Shown: positions 1 to 7,532 of the stretch, piece by piece
Layout: each line of letters opens with the position of its first letter
Position numbering within the stretch: position 1 is the first letter of the stretch
DNA from: DATGIQ01 sp035295665
GTDB taxonomy: Bacteria; Planctomycetota; Planctomycetia; Gemmatales; Gemmataceae
Length of the DNA stretch: 11,240 nucleotides
Assembly: GCA_035295665.1 (NCBI GenBank)
Contig: DATGIQ010000313.1
Location: 1 to 11,240, forward strand
Direction of reading: 5' to 3'
Notes under the pieces: model-generated
Seen by the model: only the letters and a program-made list of their open reading frames with translations
Databases searched by the model: none
Told to the model about the DNA's origin: nothing
Program-made: the position numbers and the translations under genes

Positions 1-1233
1 CCGGAAGAGCCGCATCCACAGAGCGAAGCGATGCCGGCACCGGCTGACGCGGCAACTCCCGCTCCTGACCCCTCCTCTCCAGGCTTTCTGGACGGTCTGA
101 CATCCCACTTCGATGGCACCTGCGGTCCCACGCGCGGCGGCGTCTTTAGTGCGGATGTGGAGTATTTGTGGTGGGTGCTCCGAAACGCCAAGGTGCCCGT
201 CGCCCTGGCATCCACGAATGCCCTGGGCGTAACCGGTTCCGAAACGCTGATCGGCGAGCATGACCTTCGGTATGACCATCGGCCGTCGTCCGGTTTCCGA
301 GTGTCGCTCGCCTATTGGCGCGAAGATCCGGTGCCCGAACTGGACTGGGATCGGCCGCGAACGGTAGGCGTGGAAGCCAATTATTTCTTCCTCGGGGAAC
401 GTGGGATCAGCATGCCCAACGATACGGCTCCCACGATCATCCGTCCTTTCTTCGCTCTGAACACTCGGAGCGAGTCGGGCTCGGTGGTGGCGGCTCCCGG
501 CATCGCCACGGGAGGCATCACGGCGACCGCGAACTACGGTTTGTGGGGTACCGAGCTCAACTTCCTGAAGAACATCTACTACGAATATCCGGGGAAAACG
601 GTCCGGCTGGATTTCTTTGCCGGCTTTCGCTATCTGGATCTGGGCGAAGACCTATCGGTCACCGGCTTGAGCGTCTACACCCAGCAGCCCGGCGGGGTGT
701 TTCAGCAGTTCGCCGGCAACCAGCTGCTGCAAAACGATCTTTTTTCCACGCGTGATCAATTCTATGGCGGACAAATCGGTGCCACGGCCAAGTTCTTCCT
801 GGAGATTCTCGATGTGAATGTCTCCGGCAAGGTGGCCTTCGGAGGAACCGCTGAAGAACTTCACATCGACGGTTTCCAGATGCGGACGCTGGCCAACGGG
901 ACGGTGGTCCCGTCCACCGGTGGCTTGCTGGCGCTGCCGAGCAACATCGGCCGGTATCACCGGGGAGACTTCGCAGTGGTTCCGGAGTTCGACATTTCGG
1001 GCTCGTATGTGATCTGCCGGCATGTGAGCCTCACCGCCGGTTATCAGTTCATGTTTTGGAGCAAGGTGCTGCGGCCGGCCGATCAGATTGATCGCGTCAT
1101 CGATGTCACACAGATCCCCAACTTCCCGATCACGGGAATCGCACCAACCGGCCAGGCTCGGCCAAGCGTACCGTTCCATGAAACGCAATTCTGGGCCCAA
1201 GGCGTGAACGTCGCCCTGCAAATCGTTTGGTGA
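1..1233 (+). CDS. BBP7-family outer-membrane beta-barrel protein, 5' end outside the window
   Basis: Probable outer-membrane barrel protein of the BBP7 family, which is expanded in planctomycetes; no molecular function is established. The frame is open from base 1 and the first ATG is at 31. No signal peptide follows that ATG, only a Pro/Ala/Asp-rich stretch, so the true start and export signal almost certainly lie upstream. Visible signs: an early FSADVEYLWWVL strand (about residues 40-51 from the ATG) typical of the start of the domain, many alternating aromatic/polar strands separated by Gly/Asn turns, an FFAGFRYLDL segment near residues 195-204, and a C-terminal FWAQGVNVALQIVW ending in an aromatic residue, as outer-membrane proteins do for assembly. 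About 400 residues after the ATG matches the family. The stop is followed 32 bases later by a long perfect hairpin. Family assignment is strong; the start is unknown. Confidence 0.88.
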   Translation, partial: PEEPHPQSEAMPAPADAATPAPDPSSPGFLDGLTSHFDGTCGPTRGGVFSADVEYLWWVLRNAKVPVALASTNALGVTGSETLIGEHDLRYDHRPSSGFRVSLAYWREDPVPELDWDRPRTVGVEANYFFLGERGISMPNDTAPTIIRPFFALNTRSESGSVVAAPGIATGGITATANYGLWGTELNFLKNIYYEYPGKTVRLDFFAGFRYLDLGEDLSVTGLSVYTQQPGGVFQQFAGNQLLQNDLFSTRDQFYGGQIGATAKFFLEILDVNVSGKVAFGGTAEELHIDGFQMRTLANGTVVPSTGGLLALPSNIGRYHRGDFAVVPEFDISGSYVICRHVSLTAGYQFMFWSKVLRPADQIDRVIDVTQIPNFPITGIAPTGQARPSVPFHETQFWAQGVNVALQIVW

Positions 1234-1265
1234 GAACCGGGACGCAGCCGATCAACGGTGGAGGG

Positions 1266-1318
1266 AATAGAACGCCGAGAACGCCGATCCGGCGGATCGG
1301 CGTTCTCGGCGTTCTATT
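1266..1318 (+). terminator. 25-bp perfect hairpin after the BBP7 gene, terminator-like
   Basis: Arms at 1266-1290 and 1294-1318 are perfect reverse complements, with a three-base GGC loop. Each arm contains the 9-mer GAACGCCGA (or its complement) twice in tandem (left copies 1270-1278 and 1279-1287). It begins 32 bases after the BBP7 stop and ends 35 bases before a candidate promoter. This position suits a transcription terminator or mRNA 3'-end stabiliser. No T-run follows, so classical Rho-independent termination is uncertain. Confidence 0.7.
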
Positions 1319-1353
1319 GATCAACCTCTCCCACTGCTCCTCCTTCAACTTTC

Positions 1354-1382
1354 TTGACAGACCCCTCCTAATCGACTAATTT
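1354..1382 (+). promoter_or_regulatory. Candidate sigma70-like promoter for the lipoprotein gene
   Basis: A perfect TTGACA (-35) lies at 1354-1359. Two weak -10 choices follow: TAATTT at 1377-1382 (17-base spacer) or ACTAAT at 1375-1380 (15-base spacer). It sits between the hairpin after BBP7 and the lipoprotein start at 1437, where a new transcription unit would be expected to begin. Apart from this and the hairpin, I see nothing further in the 203-base gap 1234-1436. Confidence 0.45.
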
Positions 1383-1436
1383 GTGAGGTAACTCCTCTCC
1401 TGCTGAGGCCGATTTTCTCGCCTTACGAGGTAGCTG

Positions 1437-1889
1437 ATGTTCTCATCGCGGACGCTGTTTCTTTGTGGAATCCTTACGCTCGGAACGGCGGTGCTTGCCG
1501 GTTGTTCGGATCCGTATGGCGGCCGGATGGAGGTCAGCGGTGCCGTGACGCTTCAGGGCCAGCCGCTCAAGGAAGGGTCGATCCTGTTTGCTCCGTTGGA
1601 AAACCAAGATACGCCCGGCGGGGCTCAGGTGATCCAGGGAGAGTACAAAATCCCTCCGCAAAGCGGGTTGAGACCCGGCAAATACCTGGTCCGACTGACG
1701 GCCGGAGACGGAAGAACGCCCGCCAACGAAGAGATTGCCGCTCCGGGCGGGCCGGCGAACATCGTTTCGGTGGATTTGATTCCGGAAGACTGGAATACCC
1801 GATCCAAGCACGAAATTGAGGTCAAAGCCAGGAGCGTGAATAAGTTCAATTTCGATATCCCGAAAATGAATACCCGGAAGAAGAAGTGA
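1437..1889 (+). CDS. Small lipoprotein, carboxypeptidase-regulatory-like (transthyretin-type fold)
   Basis: A 150-residue exported lipoprotein of unknown role. Residues 1-23 form a signal peptide (Arg at 5, hydrophobic core, lipobox LAGC) with the lipidated Cys at 23. Mature residues 32-90 carry the pattern VSGAVTLQGQPLKEGSILF...G.Y.I......PGKYLVRLTAG, characteristic of the small beta-sandwich domains annotated as carboxypeptidase-regulatory-like in planctomycetes. The C-terminus is very basic (NTRKKK). The start is supported by GAGGT five bases before the ATG. In planctomycetes this type of gene is commonly next to a DUF1559 gene, and here one follows 85 bases downstream on the same strand. 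The two probably share a transcript. Localisation is confident; biochemical function is not known. Confidence 0.85.
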   Translation: MFSSRTLFLCGILTLGTAVLAGCSDPYGGRMEVSGAVTLQGQPLKEGSILFAPLENQDTPGGAQVIQGEYKIPPQSGLRPGKYLVRLTAGDGRTPANEEIAAPGGPANIVSVDLIPEDWNTRSKHEIEVKARSVNKFNFDIPKMNTRKKK

Positions 1890-1959
1890 TCGTCGGCCCC
1901 GGCTCGCTCGGTGCAAGCTGTTGGTCGTTGGCGTTCCGTTCGTTCCGGCGTCTGAGTTC

Positions 1960-1967
1960 AAAGGAGG
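1960..1967 (+). promoter_or_regulatory. Strong Shine-Dalgarno for the DUF1559 gene
   Basis: AAAGGAGG lies seven bases before the ATG at 1975. It fixes this start and suggests efficient independent initiation despite the 85-base gap after the lipoprotein gene. Confidence 0.75.
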
Positions 1968-1974
1968 CTAGGGG

Positions 1975-3018
1975 ATGCGACGCACTTACCGAAACGGGTT
2001 CACCTTGATCGAACTGTTAGTCGTCATCGCCATCATCGCCGTGTTGATCGGTCTGCTCTTGCCCGCGATCCAGAAAGTGCGCGAGGCCGCTAACCGCATC
2101 CAGTGCCAGAATAATCTGAAGCAGATCGCATTGGCGAACATGAACTACGAAAGCACCTACAGCACATTTCTGCCTGGCGTGGGCAAGAATGGCTGCTGCT
2201 GGGGCGTGTGGACGATCCCGATTCTGCCGTTCATGGAAGAAGATGCCCTGTTCAAGATTTATGTCAACTTCGGCGGGCTCGATTACTCCGGCCCACGCTA
2301 TAGCAGCTCACCGAACGATAAAGTAACCACCGCCCGGATCAAGACGTGGACCTGCCCCAGCGATGTCCCCCAGGTGTGGCAGGGCGGAGGAAACCTTACC
2401 AAGCACAACTACGTCCTCAATGCGGGGAACACGACTTTCTTCCAGGTCAATCTGCCTCTCATTAGCGCCACCCAACCGTGCGCTGCCGGCACGCCTGGCT
2501 GTACCGTCTTCGGGGGCGCCCCGTTCAGCTGGTACGCCAACTCGGATCTGAATTGGGACTCGACGTTCCCCTACAACGCCCCGGCGCCCCCGGGTGGGCC
2601 TGATAAGGACAAGGGAAAGATGGGCAAGCCGGTCAAGATCAGCGACATCACGGACGGAACCAGCAATACCTTGATGGGTTCCGAGGCGATTCAGGGCCGC
2701 GGGGATGACTTGCGCGGCTTCACCTGGTGGGGGGGAGCGGCTGGGTTCACGACCTATCTCCTTCCCAACAGTACGCTGCCCGACGTCATTACCGGCGGCA
2801 ACTGCATGCAGAGCATCAATCCGACGATGCCCTGCACGACTACCTCTACCCCGAGCTATCCGCGGCTGATGGGGGCTCGGAGCTGGCATCCCGGCGGCGT
2901 GAATGGGGCCATGTGCGATGGCAGCGTCCGCTTCATCCCGAACAACATCAGCTTCGCAGTCTGGCAAGCGCTCGGCACTTCCAAAGGAGGCGAAGCGATT
3001 GATGTTGGGCCACAGTAA
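1975..3018 (+). CDS. DUF1559 protein with type IV prepilin-like N-terminus
   Basis: A 347-residue member of the large planctomycete DUF1559 family, likely a pseudopilin-like protein of the cell envelope. The N-terminus is a textbook prepilin peptidase site: a short basic leader ending at Gly8, then FTLIELLVVIAIIAVLIGLL with the conserved Glu at +5 (residue 13) and a single hydrophobic helix to about residue 31. The family's LPAIQKVREAANRIQCQNNLKQIALA segment follows (residues 29-54, quoted in part: LPAIQKVREAANR). A large secreted domain then ends with H305-X9-D315-G316, the H-X9-DG motif that defines the family C-terminus. ITDGTSNTLMGSEA (residues 225-238) is another family signature. Nine cysteines, including a Cys74-Cys75 pair, suggest disulfides. 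It is probably co-transcribed with the lipoprotein gene. Biological role of the family is unproven; surface assemblies are inferred from the prepilin motif. Confidence 0.95.
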   Translation: MRRTYRNGFTLIELLVVIAIIAVLIGLLLPAIQKVREAANRIQCQNNLKQIALANMNYESTYSTFLPGVGKNGCCWGVWTIPILPFMEEDALFKIYVNFGGLDYSGPRYSSSPNDKVTTARIKTWTCPSDVPQVWQGGGNLTKHNYVLNAGNTTFFQVNLPLISATQPCAAGTPGCTVFGGAPFSWYANSDLNWDSTFPYNAPAPPGGPDKDKGKMGKPVKISDITDGTSNTLMGSEAIQGRGDDLRGFTWWGGAAGFTTYLLPNSTLPDVITGGNCMQSINPTMPCTTTSTPSYPRLMGARSWHPGGVNGAMCDGSVRFIPNNISFAVWQALGTSKGGEAIDVGPQ

Positions 3019-3035
3019 CCACAGGCCCAGCCCAT

Positions 3036-3099
3036 ACAAGCCCGAAGCGCTAGCGGTGGGTTGCCACGCCGGAACCCGTCGCCGGCGCTTCGGGCTTGT
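3036..3099. repeat. Palindromic intergenic element between convergent genes, possible bidirectional terminator
   Basis: Arms ACAAGCCCGAAGCGC (3036-3050) and its exact complement (3085-3099) enclose a 34-base loop, with three further pairs just inside after two mismatches. It occupies almost the whole 86-base gap between DUF1559 (stop 3018) and the MFS gene (stop 3105), so it could end transcription from both sides. From memory, CAAGCCCGAAGCG-type palindromes recur between genes in planctomycete genomes. Only one copy is visible here, so calling it a dispersed repeat is an inference. Confidence 0.65.
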
Positions 3100-3104
3100 T
3101 CGCG

Positions 3105-4523
3105 TTACTCCGGGAGCGGTTGGCCCTTCGTCTCCGGCGCGAAGGGAAGCGTGAGCAATCCGACGACAAAGATCGCGCACATGGTCACACCGGCGTAACG
3201 CATCGGCTCTGGATCGGGGTACCCTGCGAATACCCGGCTTGTCAACAGACCCAAGATTGCCGGACCGGCGGCGGCAACGAATCGGGCAACGTTGTAGCAA
3301 AACGAAGTCCCCGTGCTGCGTAGTCGAGTGGGAAACAGCTCCGGAAAATAGATTGCATATCCCCCGAACAGCGCCAGCTGACAGAATCCCATGAGCGGAA
3401 TCATCGTGAAGATGTCGGCGATCGTTCGAAAAGACCAGAACACGAACGCGGTGCTCAGCATCGCCAGCACAAAGGCGATGGCAAAGGCACGCCGGCGGCC
3501 GATGTAATGGGTGACGTAGCTGAAGGCATAAATCCCCAGAAAGGCGCCAATGTTCAACGTAACCGACGTCCATCCGGCCCAGACATCTTCATAAAATGTG
3601 ACATCCGTCCGGTCGAACCCTTCCGCCAGAAGCCGTGCGTGGAAGATGTAGCGCTGCAGATCAATACTGAAAAAGCCAATCCCCCACAGCCCAATAATGC
3701 CGGATGAGGCCAGCAACAGGCCAACAACCGCATTCTTCGTCCAGCGGGGATTCTGAAAGAGTTCGCCAAAATAAGAACCGAGCCGCTCGCGCATGGTGAA
3801 CTTGGCGGCGGCCAAACGCCAGCGTTCGGGTTCCTTGAGCCGCCAAAAGACAAACGCGGACAGCAGCGCCGGCAGCGTACCGACCACGAACATGATCCGC
3901 CAGGATTCGCCGATGATCCCCGCACGGGCAAGGTAAGCCAGCACAATGCCCGTGACAGCGGCGGTGACGTTGCCAAGCGCGGAAAGCGCTTGCAGAAGCC
4001 CCAGTGCGAACGGCCGGGCGCGGTCCGGCATGACCTCGGCCACGAGGGAGACGCCCACGGCGAATTCCCCTCCCACGCCGAGCCCCGTCAGGAACCGGTA
4101 CAGCGCGAAGTCCCCGAATCCCCCGGACAACGCACTCAGGCCGGTGAAGATGGAATAGAGCAAAATGGTGAGCATCATCGTCTTGGCTCGGCCGATGAGA
4201 TCCCCCAGGATCCCGAAGGCGATGCCGCCGCTTCCCCAGCCGATCAGGAAAATGGACGTGGCATAGCCACTGTATTCTGCGATCGTCTGCTTGTCGGGCT
4301 CCACGCCAGGGGAAGGCTCGAGCAGCTTCCGCATGGCCGGTCTGCGGGCGAGGTTAAACAGCTGCTGATCCATCGTGTCAAACATCCACCCGAGGGCAGC
4401 CACGGCGAGAACAAACCATTGATATCGGTTCAGCTCCCGCCACCAGGCGGTGTGCCGATCTCGTGCGGCATTGTCGTTTCCGCCCTCAGCTCCTGGGGTG
4501 GGAGGAAAGTGTTCGGAGTGCAT
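3105..4523 (-). CDS. MFS transporter, sugar/organic-acid:H+ symporter type
   Basis: A 472-residue inner-membrane transporter of the major facilitator superfamily with about 12 predicted helices. Motif A is present as GDLIGRAKT (107-115) between helices 2 and 3. RFLTGLGVGGE (143-153) matches the sugar-porter signature in helix 4. PELFPTRLRSTGTS (394-407) and a C-terminal PETKG (463-467) are typical of the sugar porter and aromatic-acid/H+ symporter branches. The N-terminal 30 residues are hydrophilic and cytoplasmic; the helix 7-8 loop (about 288-314) is long. The start ATG at 4523 has GAGGA a few bases upstream. The gene is transcribed divergently from proC and convergently with DUF1559, so it is probably monocistronic. 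Substrate cannot be read from the sequence: sugars, aromatic acids and dicarboxylates are all possible. Confidence 0.92.
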   Translation of the reverse strand: MHSEHFPPTPGAEGGNDNAARDRHTAWWRELNRYQWFVLAVAALGWMFDTMDQQLFNLARRPAMRKLLEPSPGVEPDKQTIAEYSGYATSIFLIGWGSGGIAFGILGDLIGRAKTMMLTILLYSIFTGLSALSGGFGDFALYRFLTGLGVGGEFAVGVSLVAEVMPDRARPFALGLLQALSALGNVTAAVTGIVLAYLARAGIIGESWRIMFVVGTLPALLSAFVFWRLKEPERWRLAAAKFTMRERLGSYFGELFQNPRWTKNAVVGLLLASSGIIGLWGIGFFSIDLQRYIFHARLLAEGFDRTDVTFYEDVWAGWTSVTLNIGAFLGIYAFSYVTHYIGRRRAFAIAFVLAMLSTAFVFWSFRTIADIFTMIPLMGFCQLALFGGYAIYFPELFPTRLRSTGTSFCYNVARFVAAAGPAILGLLTSRVFAGYPDPEPMRYAGVTMCAIFVVGLLTLPFAPETKGQPLPE

Positions 4524-4602
4524 AGTTCCTCGGGCTAGTCAGTGTATGCCGATCCGGATGGCAGCTTAGGAAGATCCACGATCGTCGGTAAGTGCGCCAG
4601 CG

Positions 4603-4632
4603 ATGACGGCTGGCCTATCCGTTCTGTATGAT
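4603..4632 (+). promoter_or_regulatory. Candidate promoter for proC-guaA
   Basis: ATGACG (4603-4608; 4 of 6 to TTGACA) and TATGAT (4627-4632; 5 of 6 to TATAAT) are 18 bases apart, ending 62 bases before the proC start. They lie in the 171-base divergent region between the MFS gene and proC. The -10 is part of a small palindrome GTATGATAC (4626-4634), so it might also work on the other strand. I found no convincing separate promoter for the MFS gene. Confidence 0.35.
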
Positions 4633-4694
4633 ACGAAGATCCTTTACCGTTGACGCCTTTCGCTGACGCGCGGGGTAGCATTGGGGAAAGATCG

Positions 4695-5516
4695 ATGGCG
4701 AGTGAAACGTTGCCTCGGATTGGTTTCCTCGGAGCCGGCAGGATGGCCACGGCGCTGGCTCGCGGCTGGCTGGCCGCGGGATTGGTGACCGCGGAGCAAG
4801 TCATTGCCAGCGATCCCTCGCCCCAGGCACGCCAGGCCTTCGAGGCTGAGACGGGGCTTCGCAGCATCGACAGCAACCGCGAAGTTCTCGCGGCCAGCGA
4901 CACCTTGATCTTGGCCGTCAAGCCACAAACGATGCCGGCCCTGTTGATGGAGCTTGGATCGGCCGTGACCGTGGGCCATCTCCTCATTTCCATCGCCGCC
5001 GGCGTAAGCCTTCGCCAATTGGCGGAGAGTTTGGGTCGGGATCGGCGGTTGGTGCGCGTGATGCCCAACACGCCGTGCCTGGTCGGAGCCAGCGCCTCCG
5101 GCTATGCGCCCGGCGAGGCCGCCACACCCGAAGACATCCGACTCGTGGACCGTCTGCTGAATGCCGTTGGCCGTGCGTTTCGTCTGCCCGAACCTCTGCT
5201 CGATGCCGTGACCGGCCTGAGTGGCAGCGGTCCGGCCTTCGTCTACGTCATGATCGAAGCCTTGAGCGATGGGGGCGTGCGCGTCGGTTTGCCGCGCGAT
5301 GTGGCGACAGCACTGGCGGCTCAAACCGTTTTCGGGGCCGCGAAAATGGTCTTGGAAACCGGCTCCCATCCGGCGGTGCTCAAAGATATGGTGGCCAGTC
5401 CCGGCGGCACGACCATCGCCGGGCTGCACGCGCTGGAACGCCACGGTGTGCGGGCAGCGCTGATGGATGCTGTGAAGGCGGCCACGCGGCGGTCCGCGCA
5501 GCTGGGGAAAAGTTAG
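4695..5516 (+). CDS. proC: Pyrroline-5-carboxylate reductase
   Basis: Catalyses the last step of proline synthesis, reducing 1-pyrroline-5-carboxylate to L-proline with NAD(P)H, in the cytoplasm. The 273 residues match the family length (about 270). Residues 8-18 RIGFLGAGRMA are the Rossmann nucleotide-binding loop, 73-76 LAVK ends the next strand, and VMPNTPC (122-128) is the conserved segment near the substrate. The C-terminal dimer domain has LSGSGPAFVY (175-184) and SPGGTTIAGL (235-244), both in the P5CR signature region. I chose the ATG at 4695 over the in-frame ATG at 4650: it has GGGGAAAG just upstream, and the protein then begins close to the first beta strand, as in relatives. guaA follows after 9 bases, so the two are almost certainly co-transcribed. 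Confidence 0.97.
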   Translation: MASETLPRIGFLGAGRMATALARGWLAAGLVTAEQVIASDPSPQARQAFEAETGLRSIDSNREVLAASDTLILAVKPQTMPALLMELGSAVTVGHLLISIAAGVSLRQLAESLGRDRRLVRVMPNTPCLVGASASGYAPGEAATPEDIRLVDRLLNAVGRAFRLPEPLLDAVTGLSGSGPAFVYVMIEALSDGGVRVGLPRDVATALAAQTVFGAAKMVLETGSHPAVLKDMVASPGGTTIAGLHALERHGVRAALMDAVKAATRRSAQLGKS

Positions 5517-5525
5517 GTAGGGAAC

Positions 5526-7079
5526 ATGACGCCATTGCCTGAAAACGAACGCGTCCTGATCTTCGACTTCGGCGCCCAATACGGCCAACTCATTGCCCGG
5601 CGGGTGCGGGAGCAACATGTCTTCTGCCAAATTGTCCGCCATGACCTGTCGGCCGCACGGGTGGCCGAACTCCGGCCACGCGGGCTGATTTTCTCCGGCG
5701 GTCCGGCCAGCGTGTATGACTCGGGTGCTCCTAAGTGCGATCCCGCCATCTTTGACCTCGGCATCCCGACGTTGGGAATCTGTTACGGAATGCAACTGGC
5801 CTGCCAGATCCTGGGCGGTGAGGTCAAACCCGGGGTCAGCCGGGAATTCGGCCGCACCCATTGTCGGATCCAGGAAGCCGATGGTTTGTTTGCCGGAGTG
5901 CCCGAGGAAACGGTCGTGTGGATGAGTCACGGAGACCAAGTGCAGTCGATTCAGGGCGATTTTGTCCCGCTTGCCGCCACCGAGACTTGCCCCATTGCCG
6001 CTGTCCGGCACCGCAGCCGGCCATTCTTTGGCCTACAGTTCCATCCCGAAGTGAGCCATACGCCCTACGGCAGCCGTATGCTGCGGAATTTCCTTTATGA
6101 CGTATGCGGCTGCCGGGGACTTTGGCAAATGAAATCGTTTGTCGATACGACCGTCGCCGAGCTGCGCGGGCGAATCGGCAACCAGCGGGTGATTTGCGGT
6201 CTGTCCGGCGGCGTCGATTCTTCCGTGACCGCGGCCCTGCTGATTCGGGCCGCTGGGTCCCAGGTGGCCTGCATATTTGTCGACAACGGGCTGCTGCGGC
6301 GCGGCGAAGCCGAGGCCGTGCGCAACACTTTCCGGGACCACTTCCACGCCGACCTGCACGTGGTCGATGCCCGCGATCGCTTTTTGCAGGCCCTTGCCGG
6401 GATCACGGATCCGCAAGAGAAGCGGCGGATCATCGGTCACGTGTTCATCGATGTGTTCAAGGACGAGGCACGGCGGATCCAGGGGGCCCACTTCCTGGCC
6501 CAGGGAACGCTCTATCCCGACGTGATTGAGAGTGGTGCCACTGCGGATGGCCCGACCGCGACCATCAAAACGCACCACAATGTCGGCGGCTTGCCACAGG
6601 AACTGGGCTTTGAGCTGATTGAGCCGCTCAAGGATCTGTTCAAAGACGAGGTCCGGCGCCTGGGATTGGAGCTGGGCTTGCCCGAGACACTGGTTTGGCG
6701 GCATCCCTTCCCCGGACCGGGGTTAGCGGTTCGCTGTCTGGGACCGGTGACGGCCGCGCGGTTGGAAACCCTGCGGCAGGCCGACGCGATTTTGTTGGAA
6801 GAATTGAAACAGGCAGGTTGGTATCGGCAGACTGCTCAGGCCTTCGCGGTGCTGTTGCCGGTGCAGTCGGTGGGCGTGATGGGAGACTACCGGACGTACG
6901 AAAATGTGATTGCAATTCGTGCCGTGCAGACCGATGATTTCATGACCGCGGACTGGTCGCACTTGCCATACGAATTGCTGGGCAAGATCTCGACGCGGAT
7001 TATCAATCAGGTAGCAGGTGTGAACCGGGTCGTTTACGATATCAGCAGCAAGCCGCCGGCGACGATTGAATGGGAGTAG
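5526..7079 (+). CDS. guaA: GMP synthase, glutamine-hydrolysing
   Basis: Converts XMP to GMP using glutamine and ATP, the final step of guanine nucleotide synthesis. The 517 residues hold all three domains in the usual order. The class I glutamine amidotransferase (about 9-195) has nucleophile Cys86 in GICYGMQ and His173/Glu175 in QFHPEVSH. The ATP-pyrophosphatase domain (about 203-395) has the PP-loop SGGVDSS at 227-233. The C-terminal dimerisation domain starts around HPFPGPGLAVR and ends in the canonical YDISSKPPATIEWE. No key residue is missing. The ATG at 5526 is preceded by GGTAGGGA and lies 9 bases after the proC stop, indicating an operon. The 3' end is only 14 bases from the convergent rhodanese gene. 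I see no purine riboswitch before it; any control would come from the promoter upstream of proC. Confidence 0.99.
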   Translation: MTPLPENERVLIFDFGAQYGQLIARRVREQHVFCQIVRHDLSAARVAELRPRGLIFSGGPASVYDSGAPKCDPAIFDLGIPTLGICYGMQLACQILGGEVKPGVSREFGRTHCRIQEADGLFAGVPEETVVWMSHGDQVQSIQGDFVPLAATETCPIAAVRHRSRPFFGLQFHPEVSHTPYGSRMLRNFLYDVCGCRGLWQMKSFVDTTVAELRGRIGNQRVICGLSGGVDSSVTAALLIRAAGSQVACIFVDNGLLRRGEAEAVRNTFRDHFHADLHVVDARDRFLQALAGITDPQEKRRIIGHVFIDVFKDEARRIQGAHFLAQGTLYPDVIESGATADGPTATIKTHHNVGGLPQELGFELIEPLKDLFKDEVRRLGLELGLPETLVWRHPFPGPGLAVRCLGPVTAARLETLRQADAILLEELKQAGWYRQTAQAFAVLLPVQSVGVMGDYRTYENVIAIRAVQTDDFMTADWSHLPYELLGKISTRIINQVAGVNRVVYDISSKPPATIEWE

Positions 7080-7093
7080 ACAATCGTGGATCT

Positions 7094-7474
7094 TCACCCA
7101 CCTTGCGCTAGCGGATACCCCTTCTCCCGCCATCCGCGAATGCCGCCATCCATTGAAATGACGTTGGCATATCCCATCTTCTGAAGATTGTCCGCCGCCA
7201 GCGCGGAGCGAAAGCCACCGCCGCAGTAGAGCACAATCTCCGCTTTCTTGTCCGGAAGTCGCTGCTCGATATCCCGTTCAATAATTCCCTTGCCCAGATG
7301 GATCGCTCCCGTCACATGATCCTTGGCCCATTCGTTGTCTTCGCGGACATCGACTAGCGTGAACCGATCGCCGCGGTCGAGCTTGGCTTTGACCTGGTCC
7401 ACCGTCAATTCGCGAACCCGGCTCTTGCTCTCTTGCACAAGCTCGAGAAAACCGGGCGAATGCTGGTGCGCCAT
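7094..7474 (-). CDS. Single-domain rhodanese-like sulfurtransferase
   Basis: A 126-residue cytoplasmic rhodanese domain, likely moving sulfane sulfur between thiols. The active-site loop is C84-GGGF-R89 (CX4R in LYCGGGFRS), with the nucleophilic Cys present, so it should be catalytically competent. LVDVRE (40-45) and the C-terminal ISMDGGIRGWREKGYP (106-121) are the other rhodanese landmarks. There is no signal peptide or membrane helix. The start ATG at 7474 has GGAGGA eight bases upstream. The gene is separated from xylose isomerase by 147 bases containing a strong hairpin, so it is probably a separate unit with its own promoter. Physiological sulfur donor and acceptor are unknown. Confidence 0.95.
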   Translation of the reverse strand: MAHQHSPGFLELVQESKSRVRELTVDQVKAKLDRGDRFTLVDVREDNEWAKDHVTGAIHLGKGIIERDIEQRLPDKKAEIVLYCGGGFRSALAADNLQKMGYANVISMDGGIRGWREKGYPLAQGG

Positions 7475-7496
7475 CGCTAGAGTCCTCCGTTACCTT

Positions 7497-7525
7497 CTCA
7501 TATCCAGTCCCGCTGAATGTGTCCG
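7497..7525 (-). promoter_or_regulatory. Candidate promoter for the rhodanese gene
   Basis: On the minus strand, CGGACA (7525-7520; 4 of 6 to TTGACA) and TATGAG (7502-7497; 4 of 6 to TATAAT) are exactly 17 bases apart. They lie just downstream of the large hairpin and just upstream of the rhodanese start. The implied leader is only about 15 bases. Weak matches, supported mainly by position. Confidence 0.3.
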
Positions 7526-7532
7526 TGTTTGC

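Noticed and set aside
2308..3573. 421-residue minus-strand frame overlapping DUF1559 and the end of the MFS gene
   Set aside because: It spans two real genes in other frames and crosses the palindromic spacer; its composition is Arg/Pro-rich and unlike a protein family.
4650..4681. Alternative promoter TTGACG (4650-4655) with TAGCAT (4676-4681)
   Set aside because: The 20-base spacing is too long and the implied start would fall almost on the proC ribosome site.
5517..5525. Possible purine riboswitch or separate promoter for guaA
   Set aside because: Only nine bases separate it from proC, leaving no room, and no aptamer-like pairing is seen.
4644..6011. 455-residue open frame on the minus strand opposite proC and guaA
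   Set aside because: It is antisense to two unambiguous genes with intact motifs, has low-complexity His/Gly/Arg-rich composition, and shows no recognisable domain.
7104..7114. GCGCTAGCGG shared with the palindrome at 3047-3056, as a second repeat copy
   Set aside because: Only ten bases match, and here they encode the end of the rhodanese protein, so chance is the simpler explanation.
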